Under the pieces are notes generated by a model. It searched no databases. It was not told the DNA's origin and saw only the letters and a list, made by a program, of their open reading frames with translations. Below are positions 29,323-39,592 of a DNA stretch of 64,000 nt, piece after piece (the stretch's first letter is position 1; each line of letters starts with the position of its first letter). The stretch is from Chlamydiota bacterium (lineage in GTDB: Bacteria; Chlamydiota; Chlamydiia; Chlamydiales; Parachlamydiaceae): contig JABDGQ010000001.1 of the NCBI GenBank assembly GCA_013285965.1, forward strand, positions 1,106 through 65,105. Direction: 5' to 3'. Both the position numbers and the translations under genes were made by a program.

Positions 29323-29832
29323 CTAAATTTCGTGTGCCGGTCGCAAAAAAATTGCGTGTTGAGCATAACAAATAGCTAAAGCTAGCGCATCAGCAGCATC
29401 ATCAGGCTGTGGTATAGCACCTAAATTAAGGAGACGTTGCACCATACCTTGTACTTGAAACTTGCTGGCACTACCATGACCTACCACAGCTTTTTTAGCT
29501 TGCTTTGGTCCATATTCATAGATAGCAACGCCATTTTTTTTAGCTGCAATCATGATAATACCGCGTACCATGGTCAATTTCAGAATACTATTTACATTTT
29601 TACCAATAAATTGTGTTTCTATTACAAGTACTGTAGGACGATGTTTCTCTATTAATTGATTGACACTGTCATAAATAACCTCATAACGCTCTGATAGTTT
29701 AAATTTTGCAGGTGGTGTAATACAACCGTAATCTAGCGGAGTATATCTATTTCCATCAGCCAAAATGATCCCATAACCAGTTACCAATGTACCGGGGTCA
29801 ATGCCCATAATGATTTCAGCGGAAGGATTCAT
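29323..29832 (-). CDS. ruvC: Holliday junction resolvase RuvC
   Basis: IMGIDPGTLVTGYGI, DDAADALALAICYA. Confidence 0.9.
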   Translation of the reverse strand: MNPSAEIIMGIDPGTLVTGYGIILADGNRYTPLDYGCITPPAKFKLSERYEVIYDSVNQLIEKHRPTVLVIETQFIGKNVNSILKLTMVRGIIMIAAKKNGVAIYEYGPKQAKKAVVGHGSASKFQVQGMVQRLLNLGAIPQPDDAADALALAICYAQHAIFLRPAHEI

Positions 29833-29847
29833 GTCTATTGTGTATAA

Positions 29848-31494
29848 TTAAGTTTTTCGATGCTCACTGGCAACCCACTCATCGTGATTTTCTGGAATCA
29901 TATTTAACGAAGATGGTTCGTGGGCTACCGCCTCGCGTGACTCAATCGGTACACGATGTGCATGAGGAGGGGGTGCTTCTGGAGAGCTAAAAAAAGGTGA
30001 AGTATTTAATGAATTTCCCATAAAAGTGCCTAAATTTGCTAACAGGTTTTGCATATGATGGCACTTTTCTTCAAACTTTTTCATTTCTCTTATGTTTAAT
30101 TCGCTGGATTGCCATTTATCATACATCGCAAAATATTTCTCTTCCCACTTGGCAACTTGATTCTCAGAGCTCTTTAGTGCATCATGTAGTTGTTCTTGCA
30201 AGCGTTTTTCTTGTTTTTGTGACAAATCGGCCGTTTCTTGCCATTGTAATAACTGATGATTTTGCCTCTCAATATTTTGGATAAATTCAGTTAAACTATT
30301 TTGCTGTTCTTCTACTTTAGCATTTAGTAAAGCAACCTCTTTTACTTTTTTTGCTAAATGTTGCTGTGCAATTTTGAAACGACTTTCCCCTTCCTCAATA
30401 AAAACTTTGAATTTTTGTTGTTCATTATACAAAACGTCGCGCTCTTCTTTGAGAATATTTAACTGTTGCGTATATTTTTGTATAAGTGCGCCATCTTCCT
30501 GACTCATTACTTTCAATTGCGCTAAAGAATTTTCGGCCAGTTTGCGCATTTCAACAGCATGCTCAAAATTTTCTTGTAATTGCGCCCATTCCTCACGCAA
30601 TTGTTCATATTTTTCCTGAATCTGCACGCGCACTTGGTCCTGTATAGTTAATTCATCCACTTTTTGTTGTAAAATTGAACAGTTTAGTGAGAGTTGATGT
30701 AAAGTGCTTTCTTTTTCTTGCAATAGGGTAGTTAGATTTTTTTGTTTTTCATCGATTTGCTGATATTCTGCTTGGCAAGATTGTAAATGAGCCACATGTT
30801 GAGCACACTGTTGCTGCAATTGTTTATAATTCTGTTCCAAAGCTATTTTTTCATTCAAGACTTCTGCATAACGATTCTCTAACGTTTTGATTTCATTAAT
30901 GTCTTTGGCCCAAGAGCGCTTGATATCATCGATTTCTTGTTTTAAATGATGTGAAGAGGTTGATGAAACAACTGTTTCAAAATCATGACAGCCTGATTTG
31001 GCAAGTTCAGTCTTCAATGACTCTAATTTTTCCTGCAATAATTGTAATTCCTGCTGGGCACTGTGCTGCTGCTGCACCAATTGTGTTTCAAGAGCGCTAA
31101 CTTTGTTTTGGGCTACCACTAAAGACTCTTCTAAAGCTATTTTTGCGGCAGAGTTGTCCAATGTTTTCTCTTGCGCACTAACGTCAATATGGGCAGTGCA
31201 AGCTAATGCAGATGAAACGATCTCTTCGCGCGCTGCCGCTAATAATGTTTTCAAAGTGTTTTGCTGCGCGCGCAATGCATTGATTTCCTCTTCATGCGCT
31301 TGTTGATTCTGTTGCCATTTATCTTGAAAAGTCGCTAATTCTTTTTCTTGCGCACTACGTTGATTTTGTTCATCTTGTAACTTAATTTGTGCGACCTGCA
31401 GACTTTTTTCATAGTGTTGTTTTAGCGTGACTAATAATCGTTTAAGATGCAAAATTTGATCTTCGTGAGATAAGGCTTCATTAGGAGAATTCAC
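29848..31494 (-). CDS. Long coiled-coil protein
   Basis: 548 aa dominated by Q/E/L heptad-rich sequence. Confidence 0.7.
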   Translation of the reverse strand: MNSPNEALSHEDQILHLKRLLVTLKQHYEKSLQVAQIKLQDEQNQRSAQEKELATFQDKWQQNQQAHEEEINALRAQQNTLKTLLAAAREEIVSSALACTAHIDVSAQEKTLDNSAAKIALEESLVVAQNKVSALETQLVQQQHSAQQELQLLQEKLESLKTELAKSGCHDFETVVSSTSSHHLKQEIDDIKRSWAKDINEIKTLENRYAEVLNEKIALEQNYKQLQQQCAQHVAHLQSCQAEYQQIDEKQKNLTTLLQEKESTLHQLSLNCSILQQKVDELTIQDQVRVQIQEKYEQLREEWAQLQENFEHAVEMRKLAENSLAQLKVMSQEDGALIQKYTQQLNILKEERDVLYNEQQKFKVFIEEGESRFKIAQQHLAKKVKEVALLNAKVEEQQNSLTEFIQNIERQNHQLLQWQETADLSQKQEKRLQEQLHDALKSSENQVAKWEEKYFAMYDKWQSSELNIREMKKFEEKCHHMQNLLANLGTFMGNSLNTSPFFSSPEAPPPHAHRVPIESREAVAHEPSSLNMIPENHDEWVASEHRKT

Positions 31495-31760
31495 TGGAAG
31501 GATACCTTCTTGTTATAAAGTATTTGCTTTAAAAGAAACAACTTATGCCCTAATCGATCGCTATAGAATTGATTTTTTTTCTCTAAATCTTTGACATACA
31601 CGAATAATGTAGGCAAAAATTGCTTGCAAAATCAAGAAAAAAGATTTTTTTAGATTGCATTTGAGTAAGGTACAGCCTTGAATTAGAACCACCCTTGCTA
31701 CCATAAACATAATGGTTTTCTGTTTTGCAGAGCAATAAAATTTTATTAGAAGAAATAGTC

Positions 31761-32816
31761 ATGAGCAAAACTATTAGTTACGATGTGCCCACTCCACAAA
31801 ACATTATTGTGCGTGTACCAAACTGGTTAGGTGACTTAGTCATGTGTACACCTACAATACACGATCTGAAGGCCCACTGGCCACAAGCCAAACTAACGGC
31901 CTTATGTCAAGGTCGTTTAGGTGAAATGTTATCACACGATCCTCATATTGATGAAATCGTCACATATAAAAATCCGCAACATTCCAACACTTTAAAAACT
32001 CACAAAGATGTAATTTTGCATCTCCAACAACATAAATACGATTTAGGTCTACTTTTAACAAATTCATTCTCATCGGCCTGGTGTTTCTGGCGCGGAAATG
32101 TCGCAAATCGCATCGGTTACGCTATGCATTGGCGTCAGTGGCTTTTAAATTACCCTGTAACTGTTTCCAAAAATATTAATCAGCAGCATTTAGTACAAAC
32201 TTATAAAATGTTATTAGCACCGCTGCATATTCCAATCTCACCTACTCACCCTAAATTGTATCTTGCAGATAATGAACTTGAAGAAGCTAAAACTTTATTA
32301 GCCAAATATGGTGTTTTGAAAAGCGAATATCTTATCGGCATTAATCCTGGAGCGGCTTTTGGCTCAGCCAAGTGTTGGCTGCCAGAGCGTTTTAAAGAAC
32401 TATCCCTCCGGTTGTTGCAAAATCCTAATATCAAAATCGTATTTTTTGGTGATCAAACTAATGCTGCTCTTATCCAGTCAATTGTGCAAGATTTAGCAAC
32501 CACCAAAATCATAAACTTGGTTAACAAAACTTCTTTGCGTCAATTGATGTCTTTACTTAAACAGTGTTCAGTATTTTTAGGTAATGATAGTGGCCCAACA
32601 CATGCTGCTTCAGCTTTAGGTGTCCCTTTGGTAGCTCTTTTTGGTCCTACTACTGAAGCCATTTCAGGACCTAATAGAGTCAACAATATTATCATTTCCG
32701 AACATGTGCCCTGTTCGCCTTGCTTTAGACGCACTTGTCCGATAGATTCACGCTGTATGCAGCGCATTACCGTAGAAAGAGTTTATCAAGCCATATTACA
32801 GCTACTCCCCTCTTAA
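31761..32816 (+). CDS. waaF: ADP-heptose:LPS heptosyltransferase-like (GT9)
   Basis: IIVRVPNWLGDLVMCTPTI, GINPGAAFGSAKCW, GNDSGPTHAASALGVPLVALFGPT. Confidence 0.87.
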   Translation: MSKTISYDVPTPQNIIVRVPNWLGDLVMCTPTIHDLKAHWPQAKLTALCQGRLGEMLSHDPHIDEIVTYKNPQHSNTLKTHKDVILHLQQHKYDLGLLLTNSFSSAWCFWRGNVANRIGYAMHWRQWLLNYPVTVSKNINQQHLVQTYKMLLAPLHIPISPTHPKLYLADNELEEAKTLLAKYGVLKSEYLIGINPGAAFGSAKCWLPERFKELSLRLLQNPNIKIVFFGDQTNAALIQSIVQDLATTKIINLVNKTSLRQLMSLLKQCSVFLGNDSGPTHAASALGVPLVALFGPTTEAISGPNRVNNIIISEHVPCSPCFRRTCPIDSRCMQRITVERVYQAILQLLPS

Positions 32817-32830
32817 CCTGAGTTTTGAAT

Positions 32831-34165
32831 ATGTCTATACTATTACAACAGCAGTACCCACAGTTATTTCAGTTTTGGAATGAGCTTAATGTTAAGCAAA
32901 AAGATAGTTTGCTGTACGAAATTAAAAATATTGATCAAGCGTTACTTTTCAAACAACAACAATTACTCAAGCAACCCCAAATATTACCGCAAGAAGATTA
33001 TGAAGCTTGCCAAGACTTTGCCTATAGTGGCTGCGTGACTGATCAGCTTACTGGCCAGCAGCTATTGTCGCAGGGTAAAGTAGGTTGTATAATTTTAGCA
33101 GGTGGACAAGGAACGCGCCTGCAATTTGACGGACCAAAAGGGGTTTACCCCATTTCGATAATTAAGAAAAAATCATTATTCCAATTATTTGCCGAAAAAA
33201 CGGTCGCAGCCAGTGAGCTAGCCGGTCGACCACTGCCATTAGCCATTATGACCTCAGGTGAAAATGATCAAGCCACACGCCAATTTTTTGAAAAAAATTC
33301 TTATTTTGATTTAGAAGAAGGGCAGGTAGTGTTTTTCAAGCAGGCAGCATTACCATTCTTAAATGATACTGGCAATCTTTTTTTACATAGTCCTTATCAA
33401 ATTGCATGTGGGCCAAACGGAAATGGACAATCTATCAGTGAATTTGTAAAAGCAGGCGTACATGCACAGTGGACTTTGCGTGGAGTTGAATATCTCAATG
33501 TCATATTAATTGACAATCCATTAGCTGATCCGTTTGATGCTGAATTAGTAGGGTTCCATCATCGTCAGCAAGTACAAATAACTTTAAAAGGATGCGAGCG
33601 CAAACAACCGTATGAGTCTGTAGGCATTATTGTAAAACAGCAATCTAAACATAAGGTAGTTGAATATTCAGAAATGTCTCAAAGCGAGCGTCTTGCTTGT
33701 CAACCCAATGGCCAGCTAAAGCACCTTGGCGCTAATCTGAGTCTCTTTTGTTTTTCAATGTCCTTTATTGCCCAAAATGCGCTCAATAATGCTGTCTCCT
33801 TACCACTACATAAAGCTTGGAAGAGTACCTGGCGAATCAATGCCGCCGCCCAAAAAGAAAGTCTAAATGCCTGGAAATTTGAATTCTTTATATTCGAATG
33901 GCTGGCTTTTGCACAGCGTGTTGCGGTATTGCTATATCCGCGCGCGCAATGTTTTGCACCTCTGAAAAATCTAGAAGGGCAAGACACCCCGTCCCACGTA
34001 CAAAAAGCCCTACAAGAGGCCGATGTCCGTGCCCTTGCTTTAGTTTCAGGACAGCCTTCTCCAACCTTTCCCTTTGAGCTTGCTGCTGCCTTTCATTACC
34101 CAACGGCAGAACTAAAAGCACGCTGGCTAGGTAAAAAGATCGCTTCAGCCTATGTTGATAAATGA
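32831..34165 (+). CDS. UDP-sugar pyrophosphorylase (UDPGP family, UDP-GlcNAc/UDP-Glc type)
   Basis: ILAGGQGTRLQFDGPKGVYPI, GPNGNGQS. Confidence 0.88.
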   Translation: MSILLQQQYPQLFQFWNELNVKQKDSLLYEIKNIDQALLFKQQQLLKQPQILPQEDYEACQDFAYSGCVTDQLTGQQLLSQGKVGCIILAGGQGTRLQFDGPKGVYPISIIKKKSLFQLFAEKTVAASELAGRPLPLAIMTSGENDQATRQFFEKNSYFDLEEGQVVFFKQAALPFLNDTGNLFLHSPYQIACGPNGNGQSISEFVKAGVHAQWTLRGVEYLNVILIDNPLADPFDAELVGFHHRQQVQITLKGCERKQPYESVGIIVKQQSKHKVVEYSEMSQSERLACQPNGQLKHLGANLSLFCFSMSFIAQNALNNAVSLPLHKAWKSTWRINAAAQKESLNAWKFEFFIFEWLAFAQRVAVLLYPRAQCFAPLKNLEGQDTPSHVQKALQEADVRALALVSGQPSPTFPFELAAAFHYPTAELKARWLGKKIASAYVDK

Positions 34166-34171
34166 CTCAGG

Positions 34172-34585
34172 TTATTCTCCCCATCTACCAATGCCAGGAT
34201 CGTCGTGATTAGGTCCAATAGGTGGATTATAAGGTGATTCGGATGGTTCAGAAGGAAAATAAGGCACATCAGTTCGCGGTAAACTTAATTCAAGAAGCAC
34301 ATCGTTTTTTTGCTCTGGAGTTAAATTTAATGTATCTAAATAATCTTGCACTTTAACGGCATTATTTAATGGATCATTTTGCTCATTTAATCCAATGGTA
34401 TCTTTATTATCTCTTACCAACTGTACAGCTTCAGACACAGTTGTCTGATTACCATCTTGGGTGGCTCTAGTCTTAGTTTCTATCGCCCTAGCCATATCAG
34501 CAGCGACATTGGGATCCATATTATTTGATGAACCTACTAAAAAACCCATAGTCAGCCTCCTGTTGATGTTATTATTATCAGCCAA
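34172..34585 (-). CDS. Hypothetical protein with Pro-rich C-terminus
   Basis: ORF ending LPRTDVPYFPSEPSESPYNPPIGPNHDDPG. Confidence 0.5.
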   Translation of the reverse strand: MADNNNINRRLTMGFLVGSSNNMDPNVAADMARAIETKTRATQDGNQTTVSEAVQLVRDNKDTIGLNEQNDPLNNAVKVQDYLDTLNLTPEQKNDVLLELSLPRTDVPYFPSEPSESPYNPPIGPNHDDPGIGRWGE

Positions 34586-34678
34586 GCTCTAACTTTAATT
34601 ATACAACTAACAAATAATTATTAATACTTTAATTTAATAAACATTAAACTTCTTTCAAAATAAACTCTGATAATAATT

Positions 34679-36478
34679 TTAATTTTCTTCATTATCAACG
34701 ATTGCATGTTCATGTCGTGCTTGCAATGTAGAAGGGTTTCCAGAATAAAAAATCTTACCAAATACTACGGAGGCAGGTACTTGATATTTAGCTTGTAGAC
34801 AACTCCACCAAGAATCTTTAGCTGTTTTATCCCCTTTTTTAATGAACACCGGAATCACTGGGTAATTTTGACCACCTAAAATGGTATTAAAATGAGTTGA
34901 ACTTTGTAAACGTGCTACCTCCGCTTGCACATCTTCATTTTCCACAAATATGCATACTGATATTCCTTTCTGCAAATCACGCAAAATTGCTTCCAAACAC
35001 TGCTCATTTTTTTCTAATGGCTCAATGGATGGAATAAAAATAACGCGTAATAGTCTGTATAGCCAACTAAGCCAAGGTGTATGAGATTGTTCGCGTTCTA
35101 TAAAAAAACGGATGCGCCTTCTTTGCGCACTCAATAAAAGCAAGGTATCGTTCCATGCTCTATGGCTGCATACATATAACACAGCACAATCAGGAATATT
35201 TTGACAGCCCTCTAAATGACTATTAAAATGAAATTTAGATAAAATAGTTGCAATTAATCGTGTCACATAATCAAAGAATTGAAAAGCAAATATTATCGCT
35301 ACTATGGCGCTGAAAAAACCAACTAAAGCAAAACCTTGATTTGAAGCAATGCCAAAAACTTCAGTATTCAAATAGATCAATGCCGATGCTAGCAATACGC
35401 CAATAAAACTAATAAAATTAGCTGCTGCCACCATTTGACCACGTGATTTTTTAGGACTTATTACTTGAATGTATGAATCAAGTGGAATTTCAAAAATCCC
35501 ACCAAATACCCCTAGCAGCGTGACACAAGGAATAACTGCCCATAAATTATCGGAAAAATAACTCAAAGCAACTGCACTAATAGCAATACCAATAGCCCCA
35601 AAAGGGACAAGTCCTAATTCGACAATTTTACCTGAAATTTTTCCAGCAAGCAATGCACCAGCTCCAATACCCAAAGCAGTTAGGAAGAATAAATATCCAC
35701 CCTGAATGTCAGAAAGATTCAGCGAGTGCATGGCAAATGGAATAATATTAAGCTGCGTAAAGGCTCCTACAAACATGAAAAAAGCCGCTCCAAGTATCGC
35801 TGGTAATAAAGAAATTTCAGCGCGTGCAATTTTTAGTGAATGATAAATCTCACGCAAAAAGAACCATTCGAATTTCTTAGAACAACCTGCTGGTGGGGTC
35901 TGTTCGATATAAAAGCTGGCTACCATTCCTACCAGGGCTATAAATGTGCAGAAAATAGCGGAAACAACAAAATTACGCATTGTAATTTGTATGAGGAAAG
36001 AAGATAAAAATGTCCCTAAAATAATCGCCAAAAACGTACATGAGGTCATCAAACCATTAGCTTTAGTAATTTTTTCAGCCTTTATTAATTCTGGTACTAT
36101 TCCATACTTAGAAGGACCAAAAATAGCGCTTTGAGTAGCCAATAAAAAGAGTACCACGTAAGAACCCCAGATACTTTGAAAAGCAAAAGCACATACTGCC
36201 AGCCCCATAATCACTACTTCTAAAATTTTAGTCATTACTATGATATCGCGCTTGCTAATACGATCGGCTAAAGTACCTGAAATGGCTGAAAATAATAAAA
36301 AAGGAATGACAAAGGTAGCGCCGGTACTAGCCAAAATTTCATGGCTATATTCTATCCCAAGCAATTGGATTAAAAAATAGACAATCAATAATTTATATAT
36401 ATTATCATTTAAAGCTCCCAAGAATTGGGTAATATTTAAATATGTAAAAGATGAAAAGCGATGTAAAAATGAAAACAA
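34679..36478 (-). CDS. MFS transporter (LplT-like) fused to a C-terminal acyltransferase-like domain
   Basis: N-terminal MFS (FLGALNDNIYKLL...GTLADRISKR), C-terminal CSHRAWNDTLLLL...FIPSIEPLEK...ISVCIFVEN resembling a PlsC domain with an altered motif. Confidence 0.75.
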   Translation of the reverse strand: MFSFLHRFSSFTYLNITQFLGALNDNIYKLLIVYFLIQLLGIEYSHEILASTGATFVIPFLLFSAISGTLADRISKRDIIVMTKILEVVIMGLAVCAFAFQSIWGSYVVLFLLATQSAIFGPSKYGIVPELIKAEKITKANGLMTSCTFLAIILGTFLSSFLIQITMRNFVVSAIFCTFIALVGMVASFYIEQTPPAGCSKKFEWFFLREIYHSLKIARAEISLLPAILGAAFFMFVGAFTQLNIIPFAMHSLNLSDIQGGYLFFLTALGIGAGALLAGKISGKIVELGLVPFGAIGIAISAVALSYFSDNLWAVIPCVTLLGVFGGIFEIPLDSYIQVISPKKSRGQMVAAANFISFIGVLLASALIYLNTEVFGIASNQGFALVGFFSAIVAIIFAFQFFDYVTRLIATILSKFHFNSHLEGCQNIPDCAVLYVCSHRAWNDTLLLLSAQRRRIRFFIEREQSHTPWLSWLYRLLRVIFIPSIEPLEKNEQCLEAILRDLQKGISVCIFVENEDVQAEVARLQSSTHFNTILGGQNYPVIPVFIKKGDKTAKDSWWSCLQAKYQVPASVVFGKIFYSGNPSTLQARHEHAIVDNEEN

Positions 36479-36567
36479 CTGAACCTCTTAAAATTTCTTA
36501 AAAAATCTATTCAAAAATTGCCTATTTTTCCAAAAGCAAGTTTCAAAACTCAAGTTTTTATCTATAA

Positions 36568-36612
36568 AAGTAGGCAGATTTTGCAAAGAGCTTAGGTTAT
36601 TTGTGCCTACTT
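36568..36612. repeat. Hairpin repeat with conserved loop, copy 2
   Basis: AAGTAGGCA / TGCCTACTT arms around TTTGCAAAGAGCTTAGGTTATTTG loop. Confidence 0.6.
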
Positions 36613-36638
36613 ATATATAGCTTTGGCTATGTCAAAAA

Positions 36639-37073
36639 TCACTTATGCAAATTATGCGTAACATTGGTTAATAATTGCGTTGCCTGCAGACACATTTTTT
36701 TCCCTTCTGAAAAACTCATTAACGTGGGTGCTTTTTGCAAATCAATCCACTGGCTATCCTGAATTTCGCTAGCTTGCAGATTGAGATCACCTGCGATATA
36801 TGCCAGAAAATATTCTACCTTCTTATGGATAAGTTTGCCTTGCCAATTAAAATAATAGTGTTCTGACAATGCTACCTCTGATAAATAACGTTGCACTGTT
36901 AAACCAGTTTCTTCAAACAATTCACGCTCAGCACATTCTTTAGGTAGTTCTCCAGGATTGGGATGCCCTTTAGGCAAACCCCAATGTCCGGCATTATGCT
37001 TAACCAATAAAACTTCCCAACATTTACCCACCAAATGAAGAGGCATAATGCCATAAGCGATATCTATTTTCAT
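36639..37073 (-). CDS. Nudix hydrolase
   Basis: WGLPKGHPNPGELPKECAERELFEETGL. Confidence 0.85.
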   Translation of the reverse strand: MKIDIAYGIMPLHLVGKCWEVLLVKHNAGHWGLPKGHPNPGELPKECAERELFEETGLTVQRYLSEVALSEHYYFNWQGKLIHKKVEYFLAYIAGDLNLQASEIQDSQWIDLQKAPTLMSFSEGKKMCLQATQLLTNVTHNLHK

Positions 37074-37081
37074 AATAGCAA

Positions 37082-38338
37082 TTACAATAAAGTTTTATCT
37101 GGAGGCCCTAAAACAATTGTAGCATTATGACCACCAAAACCAAATGAATTAGAAATGCCTTTTTGCATAATAAAATCCTCAGCTTGTGTTGGTATATCAA
37201 AGCGCAAATCTGCCTCTCTATTATCTAAATTAATGGTTGGTGCTATACGTTTTGTGGTCATAGTTTGCACAGTAGCGATAGCCTCTACCGCACCTGACGC
37301 CCCTAATAAATGGCCAATCATCGATTTAGTAGCATTCATCTTAATCTTTTGCGGTTGTGTAAAAATTTGCTGTAGAGCGCGTACTTCAGTCATATCGCCC
37401 ATGATAGTAGATGTAGCATGTGCATTAATGTAATTAATCTCATCGGCACTAACGCCAGCATCTTTAAGAGCATTTTGAATACATAAAACTACACCAGCAC
37501 CATCTGCACGGGGATCCGTTAAATGATAGGCATCACAGGAGACACCGCCACCTAGATACTCTGCTAAAATAGTAGCACCGCGCTTCTGCGCATGCTCTAG
37601 ACTTTCCAACACTAATACGCCCGCACCCTCTCCAAGGACAAAACCATCACGATCACGATCCCAGGGACGTGAAGCACGTGTAGGCTCGTCATTACGCTGC
37701 GATAAAGCTTTACACGCACAAAAACCAGCTAAGCCCATCCTAATTACAGCAGCCTCTACACCCCCAGCTAACATCAAATCAGCTTCATTGTTGCGAATGT
37801 GATTGGCAGCAGCAATGATAGAATAATTAGCTGTAGCACAAGCCGTGGAAATAGAATAATTTGGTCCCATAAAGCCCAAATCCATTCCCAAAATGGCACC
37901 GCTCATATTTGTTAAGATATAGGGAACAAAAAAAGGTGATACTTTGCGTTGCCCTTTCTCTAAAAGTGTTTGCACTCCATCGGTAAAGACCTCCATACCG
38001 CCCATCCCTGAGCCAATCAAAATACCGCAACGTTGTTTATTGAGGTTCTCAAAGGCCTGCTCTTGTAATTTGGCATGCTCTAAAGCTTTTTTACCAGCTA
38101 CCATAGTATAAGCAATAGATTTATCGACTCGTCGTGCTTGTTTTTTGTCCATATAGATACCTGGATCAAAATTTTTAATCGATCCAGCTATTTGAGTAGG
38201 AAAATCTACACAGTCAAATTCTGTAATCGTCGATATGCCACTACGACCTTGTAATAGATTTTTATAAAACTCATCGATATCATTGCCAAAGCATGAAACA
38301 ATGCCCATTCCTGTAATGACTATCCGTTTTTTTTGCAT
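37082..38338 (-). CDS. fabF: 3-oxoacyl-ACP synthase II
   Basis: VVITGMG-type start, ISTACATANYSI active site, NAHATSTIMGD, GHLLGASGAVE, NSFGFGGHN. Confidence 0.94.
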   Translation of the reverse strand: MQKKRIVITGMGIVSCFGNDIDEFYKNLLQGRSGISTITEFDCVDFPTQIAGSIKNFDPGIYMDKKQARRVDKSIAYTMVAGKKALEHAKLQEQAFENLNKQRCGILIGSGMGGMEVFTDGVQTLLEKGQRKVSPFFVPYILTNMSGAILGMDLGFMGPNYSISTACATANYSIIAAANHIRNNEADLMLAGGVEAAVIRMGLAGFCACKALSQRNDEPTRASRPWDRDRDGFVLGEGAGVLVLESLEHAQKRGATILAEYLGGGVSCDAYHLTDPRADGAGVVLCIQNALKDAGVSADEINYINAHATSTIMGDMTEVRALQQIFTQPQKIKMNATKSMIGHLLGASGAVEAIATVQTMTTKRIAPTINLDNREADLRFDIPTQAEDFIMQKGISNSFGFGGHNATIVLGPPDKTLL

Positions 38339-38429
38339 ATATCCTCTTTGAAGTTAAAAATATGACACGAAAAAAGCATTTGTAATTTTTTATTTTCACT
38401 ACACACCCTAAATACCTGAGTTTTTTAGT

Positions 38430-38789
38430 TTATGTAGACATGTCTGGGATATCTATTATGCTTCCTTTTTGCCACAACCTTTCCAAAGCATATTTTTCCC
38501 TTAATTCTGCCACAAATAAGTGCACTACAAAATTGACATAATCTATTACTACCCAATCTCCTTCCCTTTCTCCTTCCATCCGATCAGGGTGAAAATTATG
38601 TTTTGCAAGCTCTTCTACTATAGTATCACCTATAGCTTTGACATGCCGATCAACTGTCCCTTCAGCAATTACTACATAATCTGTCATAGAACAAACACCC
38701 ACGACATCTAACACAATCACATTATAGCCCTTTTTATCATAAACAGCTTGTACTGCATATTTTAAGTATTTTAATATTTCATCACTCAT
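38430..38789 (-). CDS. rsfS: Ribosome silencing factor
   Basis: MTDYVVIAEGTVDRHVKAI, GDWVVIDYVNFVVHLF. Confidence 0.9.
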   Translation of the reverse strand: MSDEILKYLKYAVQAVYDKKGYNVIVLDVVGVCSMTDYVVIAEGTVDRHVKAIGDTIVEELAKHNFHPDRMEGEREGDWVVIDYVNFVVHLFVAELREKYALERLWQKGSIIDIPDMST

Positions 38790-38883
38790 ATGTTATAAAA
38801 CATCCACAATTAATTTTTTCATAATAATGTAACTTTATGCAAAGCAGGATTTTAACATATTTTAAAGCTTAAAAACCACCAAT

Positions 38884-39501
38884 TTATCGATATAAGTCAT
38901 TTTTATGGATATAATCCAACACCGCTTCTGCAGTTAAATGTCCGCAGAATAATTTTTGTTTAAGGCGCGCTCTAATATCGCTACTGGCTATATCCATCAA
39001 TTTTGTTTTGATAAGCCCTGATTTAATAGCACTTTGTAAAACATTGCTTAAATCATTGGGAAACTCTTTTGTCTTCATACTGCGTGTCCCTATTAACAAA
39101 GGTAACAATGCTACAATCCCCTCTGGATTGCGCCATTGTGCAAAACGGGTTAACGTGTCTTCACCCATTAATAAATAAAATCGCATTGACTTATTTTGAT
39201 TTTCATTTTGGGCAATTAAAGTCTTTAACATATCGAATGTATAGGATGGGGTCGGCAACTTTTTTTCAAAATCTTTAAGATGAAAATATGGAATTTTTTC
39301 GATCGCACAGTTAATCATGGCGCAACGATGCTCAAATGAAGCTGGTGGATAATCAACCTTATGAGGATTGATTTTAGCAGGTACAAACCATACTTCTGTT
39401 AAGTTTTCCTTTTCTAATAATTCGAGTGCTAAATTTAAATGCCCATAATGAATCGGATCAAAAGAACCTCCTAATATTCCTATTTTTTGCACGCTGCCCA
39501 T
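38884..39501 (-). CDS. nadD: Nicotinate-nucleotide adenylyltransferase
   Basis: IGILGGSFDPIHYGHLNLA, VPAKINPHK, SSDIRARL. Confidence 0.92.
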   Translation of the reverse strand: MGSVQKIGILGGSFDPIHYGHLNLALELLEKENLTEVWFVPAKINPHKVDYPPASFEHRCAMINCAIEKIPYFHLKDFEKKLPTPSYTFDMLKTLIAQNENQNKSMRFYLLMGEDTLTRFAQWRNPEGIVALLPLLIGTRSMKTKEFPNDLSNVLQSAIKSGLIKTKLMDIASSDIRARLKQKLFCGHLTAEAVLDYIHKNDLYR

Positions 39502-39592
39502 AATTTTTACCATTTGCTGATTAACTCACCTTACGCATAATTTGAAGAGTGCCTTTATTACCTATCCGCAGCCATCTGTAAAGCTGACACAT

